DNA of 6,147 nucleotides from Pseudomonadota bacterium (GCA_023393655.1 JAEWKP010000008.1:1-6147); one strand, 5' to 3'; counted from the stretch's first letter, positions 1 through 5,550 are shown. Translations and numbers: made by a program. Notes: generated by a model from the letters alone, not told the origin.

Positions 1-803
1 CGGCGCTGTCCGCCGCGGGGGTGGCGGGGCGGGGGCCGGGCGGCACGACCGGCGCGGCCGCGACGCTGAGCGACGAGGAAGCCGACACCGTCATCCGCAC
101 CACGGTGAAGGCCGCGCGCGGGCGAGCCTTCGTCATGGCCGGAGCAGGCTCGAACGCGACTAAGCTCGCGATCGGCAAGGCGGCGCGCGCCGAGGCGGCG
201 GGCGCGGACGGCCTCCTGCTGGTGACGCCCTACTACAACAAGCCCTCGCAGGACGGGCTGTTCGACCACTTCTCGGCCGTCGCCAGCGCGGTCGGCCTGC
301 CGATCATGCTCTACAGCGTGCCGGGCCGCACCGGCGTCGAGATCGCTCCCGGAACGGCCGCGCGGCTGGCGGCGGCCCATTCCAACATCGTCGGCATCAA
401 GGAAGCGGGCGGCAAGGCGGAGCGCATCACGGAACTCAGGCTGGCTGTCGGGCAGGATTTCGTGAGCCATTCGGGCGATGACGGGCTGACCCTGCCTTTC
501 CTGGCGCTCGGCGCCGACGGCGTGACCAGCGTGGCCTCGAAACTGCTGCCGGCCGAGATCGTGGCCTTGTGCCGGGCCTGGTTCGCCGGCGGCCCGCGCG
601 AGGCGCGCCGCATCCACGAGGCGCTGTTCGACCTGATCGGCGACCTCTTCATCGAGAGCAACCCGGTGCCGGTGAAGACCGCGCTGGCGGGAACCGGCCT
701 GATCGGCAGCGAACTGCGCGCACCCCTTGCGCCCCTGCGCCCGGAGAACCTCAAGGCACTGGAGGCAAGCCTGAAGGCCTTCGCGAGCCGCCCGAACATA
801 TAA
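1..803 (+). CDS. dapA: DapA-family aldolase (4-hydroxy-tetrahydrodipicolinate synthase-like), 5' end missing
   Basis: Class I Schiff-base aldolase of the DHDPS/N-acetylneuraminate lyase family. The frame is open from base 3, so about 30 N-terminal residues lie outside the window; the GTG at 21 sits inside the protein and is not the start. About 266 codons are visible, against roughly 290 for a full protein. Visible active-site elements are the GTTG loop (Thr codons 45-50), PYYNKP (tyrosines at 231-236), the catalytic Tyr in LYSVPGRT (312-314), the Arg of that motif (327-329), and the Schiff-base Lys of GIKEA (399-401). The C-terminal ESNPVPVKTAL motif is typical of DHDPS. All residues expected for pyruvate condensation are present, so true DHDPS activity (lysine/diaminopimelate synthesis) is possible. 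The position just before an amino acid ABC operon instead suggests a specialised paralogue. The usual Glu after GTTG is Ala, and the preceding beta strand reads RGPG, which is odd (see findings). The family call is firm; the exact reaction is uncertain. Confidence 0.88.
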   Translation, partial: ALSAAGVAGRGPGGTTGAAATLSDEEADTVIRTTVKAARGRAFVMAGAGSNATKLAIGKAARAEAAGADGLLLVTPYYNKPSQDGLFDHFSAVASAVGLPIMLYSVPGRTGVEIAPGTAARLAAAHSNIVGIKEAGGKAERITELRLAVGQDFVSHSGDDGLTLPFLALGADGVTSVASKLLPAEIVALCRAWFAGGPREARRIHEALFDLIGDLFIESNPVPVKTALAGTGLIGSELRAPLAPLRPENLKALEASLKAFASRPNI

Positions 804-811
804 GAAAACCG

Positions 812-828
812 GTAGGAGGGTGCCCTAC
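812..828 (+). other. Short hairpin after the dapA-like gene
   Basis: GTAGG (812-816) and CCTAC (824-828) form a 5-bp dyad with a 7-base loop, nine bases after the stop codon. An alternative pairing is AGGG with CCCT inside the loop. No T-run follows, so it is at best a weak terminator or an mRNA 3'-end structure. Confidence 0.2.
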
Positions 829-864
829 TCTCGCATTGTCCGCTCAAGTGCGTCGCATAGGCTT

Positions 865-879
865 TTGCCGTCCTGGCAA
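865..879. promoter_or_regulatory. Dyad TTGCC-N5-GGCAA upstream of the binding-protein gene
   Basis: A perfect 15-base inverted repeat lies 50 bases before the start codon of the substrate-binding protein, in the 125-base gap that would hold the transporter promoter. Its size and TTG...CAA ends resemble operators of dimeric one-component regulators, but it could equally be a leader hairpin. No convincing -35/-10 pair stands out nearby, and no regulator gene is in the window. Confidence 0.3.
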
Positions 880-928
880 CCAGCACAAGACCGAAAAACA
901 TCGGCAAAGGGAACGGAGTGGAAATCTC

Positions 929-1756
929 ATGAAGTCGATCATTCGCGCCATCTGCGCCGCCGGCCTTGGATTGCTGGCACTGCAATCCCCCGCCCGGGCC
1001 GATGACACCATCGAGGCGATCCGCGCCCGCGGCGTGCTGCGCATTCCCGGGATCATCAACGAGGATCCCTACTTCAACAAGGACCCGCGCACCGGCGAAT
1101 GGCGCGGTTTCGCCATCGAGATGGCCCGCGACATCGCCAACACCCTCGGCGTCAAACTGGAGGTCGTCGAGTCGAGCTGGCCGAACTCCATCCTCGATGT
1201 CCAGAGCGGCAAGGTCGATCTCGCGCTCGGCGTCACAGCCACGCCGCAGCGCTCGCTTTCGGTCGCCTTCTCGAACCCGACCTATTTCAACAGCTTCATC
1301 ATCGTCTCGCCCAAGGCGGAACTCTCGAAGCTGAGCTGGGCCGAGCTCAACGACCCGAAATACACCTTCGCGGTCGATCTGGGCTCGTCGCAGGATCTCA
1401 TCTCCCAGCAGTACCTTCCCAAGGCCAAGATGCTGCGCTTCAAGTCGCGCGACGAGGCCATCGTGGCCGTCGTCACCGGCAAGGCCGATGGCCTCGTCAA
1501 CACGATGCTGAACGGCCTCGTCATGAGCAAGAAGGCGAGCGGCATCGGCAAGGTGATGGTGCCGTCCCCGGTGCTCTCGACTCCCTCCGTGGTCGCGATG
1601 AACTGGAAAGCCGACGAGAAGTCGCGCGCCTTCATCTCCGCCTGGGCCGAATACAACCGCCGCATCGGCAACAACCAGACCTGGATCGTGAAGAGCCTTG
1701 CGCCCTTCGGCATCACGCTCGACGACATGCCCGAAGGCTTCGGCTTCGGCGGCTGA
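929..1756 (+). CDS. ABC transporter substrate-binding protein, polar amino acid family (SBP_bac_3)
   Basis: Periplasmic receptor, 275 residues, normal for the family. ATG 929 is chosen because GGAG (915-918) lies 10 bases upstream and the protein then begins with a Sec signal peptide: MKSIIR, a hydrophobic core, and an ARA|DD cleavage site after residue 24. The frame is open further upstream, but that stretch overlaps the dapA-like gene and has no signal sequence. Mature features are RARGVLRIP (32-40), GEWRGFAIEMARDIANTLGV (56-75, the classic 'G-F-E/D-D-A' helix), SGKVDLALGVTATPQR (93-108, with the ligand-carboxylate Arg108) and the second-lobe start VDLGSSQD (149-156). Near 184-192 (GKADGLVNT), the Asp that in many relatives binds the ligand amino group appears to be replaced. 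The gene heads the transporter genes. The 162-base gap behind it, rich in hairpins, may help keep the receptor mRNA more abundant than that of the membrane parts. The substrate is unknown. Confidence 0.93.
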   Translation: MKSIIRAICAAGLGLLALQSPARADDTIEAIRARGVLRIPGIINEDPYFNKDPRTGEWRGFAIEMARDIANTLGVKLEVVESSWPNSILDVQSGKVDLALGVTATPQRSLSVAFSNPTYFNSFIIVSPKAELSKLSWAELNDPKYTFAVDLGSSQDLISQQYLPKAKMLRFKSRDEAIVAVVTGKADGLVNTMLNGLVMSKKASGIGKVMVPSPVLSTPSVVAMNWKADEKSRAFISAWAEYNRRIGNNQTWIVKSLAPFGITLDDMPEGFGFGG

Positions 1757-1780
1757 GCAAGGCCCGGTCAGGCAGCATCA

Positions 1781-1812
1781 TTTCAGGCGGAAGCACCATG
1801 ATCCGCCTGAAA
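1781..1812 (+). repeat. Perfect 11-bp stem-loop between receptor and permease genes
   Basis: TTTCAGGCGGA (1781-1791) and TCCGCCTGAAA (1802-1812) are exact reverse complements around a 10-base loop. It begins 24 bases after the receptor stop codon. No T-tract follows, so it is not a canonical terminator. Intercistronic hairpins of this kind commonly block 3' exonucleases and raise the receptor-to-permease ratio. The ATG of a small ORF (1798-1800) lies in the loop, and its only Shine-Dalgarno-like bases lie at the 3' end of the left arm. The hairpin could therefore gate that start. The dyad could also be a DNA operator. Confidence 0.7.
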
Positions 1813-1917
1813 TCCGAACCAGACTCCCGTCGCGAACGGGAGCAGGACAGCCGCGAAAATCGGCTTGCCGACCTTCGCATCCTGCTTTCGGGCCGTTTCC
1901 AACAAAGATTGGCATGA
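1798..1917 (+). CDS. Possible small leader ORF, 39 residues, coupled to the permease
   Basis: ATG 1798 is preceded by GGAAG (1789-1793) at short spacing. The product starts MIRLKSEPDS, is strongly charged in its first half (many Arg, Glu and Asp) and ends GRFQQRLA. The TGA stop (1915-1917) lies one base before the permease ATG (1919), which itself has no clear Shine-Dalgarno sequence. That is the arrangement expected for translational coupling. Third codon positions are about 62% G/C, clearly lower than in the neighbouring genes, and no family is recognised. The peptide itself may therefore be unimportant, or the frame may be fortuitous. Confidence 0.3.
   Translation: MIRLKSEPDSRREREQDSRENRLADLRILLSGRFQQRLA
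1824..1842 (+). repeat. Second stem-loop in the receptor-permease gap
   Basis: CTCCCGT (1824-1830) pairs perfectly with ACGGGAG (1836-1842) around a CGCGA loop. No U-run follows. It lies 11 bases after the first hairpin and within the small ORF frame. It probably adds to mRNA structure in the gap. Confidence 0.5.
1853..1878 (+). repeat. Third, imperfect stem-loop in the receptor-permease gap
   Basis: GCGAA (1853-1857) pairs with TTCGC (1874-1878), and inside it TCGGC (1860-1864) pairs with GCCGA (1867-1871). The two stems are separated by a symmetric 2x2 mismatch. The apical TT is too tight, so one pair must open. It is weaker than the two preceding hairpins and could be chance in GC-rich DNA. 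Confidence 0.35.
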
Positions 1918-1918
1918 C

Positions 1919-2581
1919 ATGTACACGTGGAGCTTCGCCCCGATCTTCCAGGCGAGCGACCTGTTCCTTTGGGGCGCCTGGATCACCATCGTCTACACGG
2001 TCGGTTCCATCGCCATCGGGCTGGTCCTCGGGCTGCTCCTCTGCTTCGCGCGGCTCTCGGGCATCCGCCCGCTCAGCTGGCTGGCGCAAGGCTTTCAGGA
2101 ACTGTTCCGGTGCACGCCGCTGCTCGTGCAACTGCTCTGGATCTATTACGCCCTGCCGCTGCTGCTCGGCTTCGATCTGGCCAACTGGGCGGCGGCGCTG
2201 ATCACGCTCTCGCTCTATGCGGCGGCGTTCTATGCCGAGGTCTTCCGCGGCGGCATCGTCTCGATCGACAAGGGGCAGTCCGAAGCGGGCGCTGCGATCG
2301 GCATGTCCGGCTGGCAGGTCATGCGGCGCATCGTGCTGCCGCAGGCGATCCGCCGGATGATGCCGGCCTTCATCAACCAGTCGGTGACGCAGTTCAAGAA
2401 CACCTCGCTGATCTCGGTGATCTCGGTGGCCGAGCTCACCTACATGGCCAGCATCGTCAACGGGCAGACCTACCGCCCGCTGGAATCCTACACCGTCCTT
2501 GCGGTGCTCTATTTCGTCATCCTGTTCCCGATCACGAAGTTCGCCGACATCGTCGAGAGCCGGACGCACGGCGGCCATTGA
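1919..2581 (+). CDS. ABC transporter permease, polar amino acid (His/Glu/Gln-type) family
   Basis: Inner-membrane subunit, 220 residues, the usual size for HisM/GlnP-type permeases. Hydrophobic segments lie at about 17-43, 66-86, 88-106 and 191-206, with further hydrophobic sequence near 162-181. ELFRCTPLLVQLLW (61-74) is the conserved family entry motif. The cytoplasmic EAA loop that docks on the ATPase is EAGAAIGMSGWQVMRRIVLP (122-141). FKNTSLISVISVAEL (159-173) is also typical. ATG 1919 gives the family-typical N-terminus (MYTWSFAPIF); the frame could start at TTG 1865, but that adds an atypical tail. No good Shine-Dalgarno is seen before 1919, while a small ORF stops one base earlier, so coupled translation is likely. 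Only one permease gene is present, implying a homodimeric channel as in the Gln-type systems. Confidence 0.93.
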   Translation: MYTWSFAPIFQASDLFLWGAWITIVYTVGSIAIGLVLGLLLCFARLSGIRPLSWLAQGFQELFRCTPLLVQLLWIYYALPLLLGFDLANWAAALITLSLYAAAFYAEVFRGGIVSIDKGQSEAGAAIGMSGWQVMRRIVLPQAIRRMMPAFINQSVTQFKNTSLISVISVAELTYMASIVNGQTYRPLESYTVLAVLYFVILFPITKFADIVESRTHGGH

Positions 2582-2595
2582 GCGAGAACCATCCC

Positions 2596-3375
2596 ATGAC
2601 CACCCTCCCCACATCCGGCGCCCACGAAACCGTCCTCGAAGCCCGCGGCATCACCAAGAGCTTCGGCGCGTTTCCCGTCCTTCACGGCATCGATCTGTCC
2701 CTGACGAGCGGCGAGGTCGTCGCGATCATCGGCCCCTCGGGCTCCGGCAAGTCGACCTTCATTCGCTGCATGAACATGCTCGAGGTGCCGGACAGCGGAG
2801 AGATCCTCTATCGCGGCCGCCGCGTCGTCCCGAAGTTCCGCGGCGACGGCCAGCTTCTCGGCCTCGGCGAGTTGAGGCGCCATGTCGGCATGGTGTTCCA
2901 GCACTTCAACCTGTTTCCGCATATGAGCGTGCTGGAGAACGTGATCGAAGGCCCCGTCACCGTGCAGCGCAAGCCGCGCGGAGAGGCGGTCGACATCGCG
3001 ATGGACTATATCGCCAAGGTCGGCCTCGCCGAGAAGCGCGATGCACGGCCGGACCAGCTTTCAGGTGGGCAGAAGCAGCGCGTGGCCATCGCCCGGGCCC
3101 TTGCCATGCAGCCGGCCGCGCTCCTGCTCGACGAGATCACCAGCGCGCTCGATCCCGAGCTCGTCGGCGAGGTGCTGGGCGTCGTGCGCAGCCTTGCCGA
3201 ACAGGGCATGACGATGGTCCTCGTCACGCACGAGATCTCCTTCGCCGCCGATGTCTCCAACCGCGTCGTCTTCATGGAGGACGGGCGTATCGCCGAACAG
3301 GGCAGCCCGGACCATGTCCTGCACGCCCCCGACAACGAACGCCTCAGGACGTTCCTGGCCCGCTTCCATGCCTGA
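2596..3375 (+). CDS. ABC transporter ATP-binding protein, polar amino acid family
   Basis: Cytoplasmic ATPase, 259 residues, that powers the transporter as a dimer. Motifs occur in order: Walker A GPSGSGKST (46-54), Q-loop VFQHFNLFPH (100-109), ABC signature LSGGQKQR (155-162), Walker B LLLDE (176-180) and the H-loop VTHE with His212. NLFPHMSVLENV is characteristic of amino-acid-type ATPases (GlnQ/HisP). The D-loop region reads DEITSALDPE, where relatives usually have DEPTSALDPE; the catalytic Glu180 is kept, so activity is expected. The ATG lies 14 bases after the permease stop, with a weak GAGA (2584-2587) as ribosome site. The stop overlaps the next gene by 8 bases, which ties the transporter to the downstream enzymes. 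Confidence 0.95.
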   Translation: MTTLPTSGAHETVLEARGITKSFGAFPVLHGIDLSLTSGEVVAIIGPSGSGKSTFIRCMNMLEVPDSGEILYRGRRVVPKFRGDGQLLGLGELRRHVGMVFQHFNLFPHMSVLENVIEGPVTVQRKPRGEAVDIAMDYIAKVGLAEKRDARPDQLSGGQKQRVAIARALAMQPAALLLDEITSALDPELVGEVLGVVRSLAEQGMTMVLVTHEISFAADVSNRVVFMEDGRIAEQGSPDHVLHAPDNERLRTFLARFHA

Positions 3376-4516
3376 CCGGCAGGAAAACGGCGTGCGGCGC
3401 TTCAAGGTCGTCATCGTCGGGGCCGGCCGCATCGGCACGGCGCTGGCGCTGCTCCTGCGCGAGAAGCCGGAATTCGATATCCTCCTGGCCGATCCGACGG
3501 AACCCGGACGCCGAAGGGTCAAAGCGCTTGGGCTCCCGCTCGCCGACGCCGACCCCAGCCAACCGGCCCGGCTCGATCAGCTCCTGACCGGCGCCGATGC
3601 CGTCGTCGCAGCGCTGCCATCCCCGGCGACACCGATGGTGGCTGCCGCGGCCCGGCGCCACGGCACACATTATCTCGATCTCGGCGACGACGGGGCCGCA
3701 CTGGAGGCTATCCGGCGCGAGGCCGAGGCCGCCTCCGGCTGCTTCGTCGCGCAATGTGGCATCTCTCCGGGCCTGGTATCGGGGCTGGTGCTCGACCTCG
3801 CCTCGCGCTGCGGCAACGAGCCGGACATCGCGGTGCGGATCGGCGCATTGCCGCAGCAGCCATCGGGCCGCCTGGGCTACGGGTTGATCTGGGATATCGA
3901 CGCGACGCTGCGCGAGTACACGCGCCCCTCCGTCGCCCTGATCGACGGCCAGAAGGCCGAACTCGCGCCATTGTCGCGCTGCAGCTCCTTGCGCCTCGGT
4001 TCATGCGATTATGAGGCCTTCGTTTCGAGCGCCATCCCCGACACGCTCTGCGCGCGCCTGGCAGGGAAGGTCGCGAGCCTGGTCTCCTATACGATTCGCT
4101 ATCCGGGCCATGCCGACTCCATCGCGTTCCTGCTGGACGAGCTGAAGCTGCGCGACCGCATCTATCTGCTGCGCAATCTCTTCCTCAACGGCTTGCCCGA
4201 GATCGCGGATGATCGCCTGCTGATCTCGATCGTCGCGACGTCCGGCCATGACGGCAGCGAGGCGGCCGAACATTTTCTGAGAAAGATCGAGCCGGTGGAG
4301 ATCGGCGGCGTCGTGGTCGGCGCGATGCGGCGCACCGCCGCCTCCCATGTCGCGGCCGTTCTGGACCTTCTCCGTTGCGGCTCGATCGGGAAGCCAGGCC
4401 TCCTCGCGCAGGAGGACATCCCCTTTGCGCTGCTGCGGGAGAACCGCTTCCTCGCCTGGTTCTTCGCGACCGCGGCAACAGCGCGGCAGCAGAGCTTATC
4501 GGAGCCCCGCTCATGA
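3368..4516 (+). CDS. Saccharopine dehydrogenase / lysine 6-dehydrogenase-like NAD(P) oxidoreductase
   Basis: Cytoplasmic enzyme, 382 residues, expected to oxidise an amine or reduce an imine on an amino acid. An N-terminal Rossmann fold has VVIVGAGRIG (14-23), an acidic strand end LLADP (39-43), DAVVAALP (77-84) and HYLDLGDD (101-108). QCGISPGL (129-136) matches the conserved CG-x-PG turn of this family. IGALPQQPSGRLGY (158-171), YTIRYPGH (241-248) and the C-terminal KPGLLAQEDIPF (342-353) also resemble lysine 6-dehydrogenase and related saccharopine-reductase proteins. I infer the substrate class only. Start choice: ATG 3368 overlaps the ATPase gene by 8 bases and would be translationally coupled. 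GTG 3392 has a better ribosome site (AGGA at 3381-3384, 7-base spacing) and would put the Rossmann strand almost at the N-terminus, giving 374 residues. The stop overlaps the next start as ATGA. Confidence 0.85.
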   Translation: MPDRQENGVRRFKVVIVGAGRIGTALALLLREKPEFDILLADPTEPGRRRVKALGLPLADADPSQPARLDQLLTGADAVVAALPSPATPMVAAAARRHGTHYLDLGDDGAALEAIRREAEAASGCFVAQCGISPGLVSGLVLDLASRCGNEPDIAVRIGALPQQPSGRLGYGLIWDIDATLREYTRPSVALIDGQKAELAPLSRCSSLRLGSCDYEAFVSSAIPDTLCARLAGKVASLVSYTIRYPGHADSIAFLLDELKLRDRIYLLRNLFLNGLPEIADDRLLISIVATSGHDGSEAAEHFLRKIEPVEIGGVVVGAMRRTAASHVAAVLDLLRCGSIGKPGLLAQEDIPFALLRENRFLAWFFATAATARQQSLSEPRS

Positions 4517-5238
4517 CCGATGCCGCGACACGCCCGCCGACCGCCGCCGTCAACGATCTGAGCATCGGCGTGCTGATGCTCGACACGCATTTCCGCCGGC
4601 TGCCGGGCGACATCGGCAATGGCCGGACATGGCGGTTCCCGGTGCAGTTTCGCGTGGTGCGCGGCGCCGATCCGGCGGCGATCGTCCATGGCCGCCCGGA
4701 AGAGTTCCTGAAACCCTTCATCGCGGCAGCGCAGGATCTCATCGCCTGCGGCGTGCGCGGCATCACGACGAGCTGCGGGTTCCTGGCCCTGCTGCAGAAA
4801 GAGCTCTGCGCCGCCCTGCCGGTCCCCGTCGCGACGAGCAGCCTGCTGCAGGCGCCGCTGATCGAGGCGATGCTACCGGCGGGCCAGCAGGTCGGCATCC
4901 TCACTTTCGCGGCCGAGGCCCTGAGCGCGCAGCATCTCGCGGCCGTGGGCGTCCGCCCAGACACGCCCATCGCAGGGCTGCCGCCCGATTCCCTGTTCCG
5001 GTCGGTCTATGGCAACCGTGGCGGTGTTTCCGATTTCGCCGAGCTGGAACGCGAGGCCGTCGCCGCCGCGCAGGCCCTGGTGCATCGTCACCCGAATGTC
5101 GGGGCGATCCTGTGCGAATGCACCAATCTGCCGCCCCATTCGGCCGCGATCGCCGCAGCAACCGGCCGTCCGGTCTTCGACATCATCGGTTTCGTCGAGT
5201 GGTTCGGTCACGCGATATCACCACCGGGCTTCCGCTGA
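4513..5238 (+). CDS. Aspartate/glutamate (hydantoin) racemase-family protein
   Basis: Cofactor-independent racemase-fold protein, 241 residues. The N-terminal block IGVLMLDTHF (18-27) followed by PGDIGN (31-36) and FPVQFRVVRGA (42-52) is characteristic of a subfamily usually annotated only as 'aspartate/glutamate racemase family'. The two catalytic-type cysteines are present: Cys88 in TTSCGFL (85-91) and Cys203 in CECTNLPP (201-208). In characterised members such a pair removes and returns the alpha proton from opposite faces. SSLLQAPL (109-116) and VFDIIGFVEW (221-230) are further conserved blocks. ATG 4513 overlaps the previous stop (ATGA) and has GGAG (4501-4504) eight bases upstream, so the start is secure. 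As the last gene of the operon, it may convert a D-isomer or a cyclic derivative to the form used by the dehydrogenase. The substrate is unknown; decarboxylase or isomerase activity, also found in this superfamily, cannot be excluded. Confidence 0.88.
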   Translation: MTDAATRPPTAAVNDLSIGVLMLDTHFRRLPGDIGNGRTWRFPVQFRVVRGADPAAIVHGRPEEFLKPFIAAAQDLIACGVRGITTSCGFLALLQKELCAALPVPVATSSLLQAPLIEAMLPAGQQVGILTFAAEALSAQHLAAVGVRPDTPIAGLPPDSLFRSVYGNRGGVSDFAELEREAVAAAQALVHRHPNVGAILCECTNLPPHSAAIAAATGRPVFDIIGFVEWFGHAISPPGFR

Positions 5239-5401
5239 GACGCGCCGCCCGGCGCCGTGTTCAGCCTCGAGAACGGTCGCGCGCAATAGCGATGGTCGCC
5301 GCGGGTAGGAGCAGGCCGGCCAAACCCACGAGGCAGCGAAGTAGATCGGGTATGTCGGGCGCACTGCGCGCTCGACCCAAACCGTCGACCGCCACCGATC
5401 A

Positions 5402-5421
5402 CAGCGCTATATCCAGCGCTG
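5402..5421. other. 7-bp hairpin in the convergent gap
   Basis: CAGCGCT (5402-5408) pairs perfectly with AGCGCTG (5415-5421) around ATATCC. It lacks a T-tract on either strand. Its place between converging transcription units suits a bidirectional 3'-end structure, but the function is a guess. Confidence 0.35.
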
Positions 5422-5440
5422 CGCAGGCCATTTCCTGTTC

Positions 5441-5461
5441 TTGCGGGTTTCGCAGTTCTTT
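5441..5461 (+). terminator. Weak candidate terminator of the plus-strand operon
   Basis: TGCG (5442-5445) pairs with CGCA (5451-5454) around GGTTT, extendable by one T-G pair, and is followed by the T-rich TTCTTT. The stem is short and lies about 200 bases after the last gene, so the call is tentative. Confidence 0.22.
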
Positions 5462-5475
5462 ACCGGAAGGGCCGG

Positions 5476-5550
5476 TGGCGCGGTCTACGGGAGTCGAACC
5501 CGTCTCCCCAGCGTGAAAGGCTGGTGTCCTAACCGATAGACGAAGACCGC
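5476..5550 (-). tRNA. tRNA-Glu (anticodon UUC), CCA encoded
   Basis: Read on the minus strand, the 75-base gene folds into a complete cloverleaf. The 7-bp acceptor GCGGTCT/AGACCGC (5544-5550 with 5480-5486) is followed by G73 and an encoded CCA (5476-5478). The anticodon arm CCAGC-CTTTCAC-GCTGG carries UUC at 5515-5517. The T-arm contains GGTTCGACTCC. The D-loop TATCGGTTAGG is typical of bacterial tRNA-Glu. No intron or mismatch in the acceptor stem is seen. It lies downstream of recJ on the same strand but behind its own likely promoter. Confidence 0.96.

Larger units (their letters stand above)
5239..5475. other. Convergent intergenic region, no confident gene
   Basis: This gap lies between the plus-strand operon and the minus-strand tRNA. 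A GCGCC-GCCC-GGCGC dyad (5242-5255) sits just after the racemase stop but lacks a T-run. A 44-residue minus-strand frame (GTG near 5395, stop 5261-5263) encodes one hydrophobic stretch, LVGLAGLLLPAATIAI, followed by RDRSRG. It has no ribosome site and is not called as a gene. The remaining hairpins are listed separately. No integrase, IS end or copy of the tRNA 3' end is seen. Confidence 0.6.

Noticed and set aside
836..863. TTGTCC ... TAGGCT as a promoter for the transporter
   Set aside because: The -10 match is poor, and the better CATAGG match leaves a spacer of only 14 bases; not enough to call.
569..928. Open upstream extension of the receptor frame back to base 569
   Set aside because: It overlaps the DapA-like gene in another frame, is Arg/Pro-rich shadow sequence, and would bury the obvious signal peptide that starts at 929.
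1927..2595. Upstream extension of the ATPase frame over the permease gene
   Set aside because: It is out of frame with the clear permease and lacks protein-like composition; the ATPase fold begins just after ATG 2596.
1778..2614. Long minus-strand open frame opposite the permease
   Set aside because: The product is a low-complexity Arg/Asp/Glu-rich shadow of the high-GC permease gene, with no domain and no ribosome site.
3061..3522. Minus-strand frames opposite the ATPase and dehydrogenase
   Set aside because: These are reading-frame shadows; the plus strand carries complete motif sets for both proteins here.
5466..5550. tRNA-Glu 3' end as an integration site, making the transporter cluster a genomic island
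   Set aside because: The orientation would allow it, but no integrase, no duplicated tRNA 3' end and no compositional shift is visible in the window.
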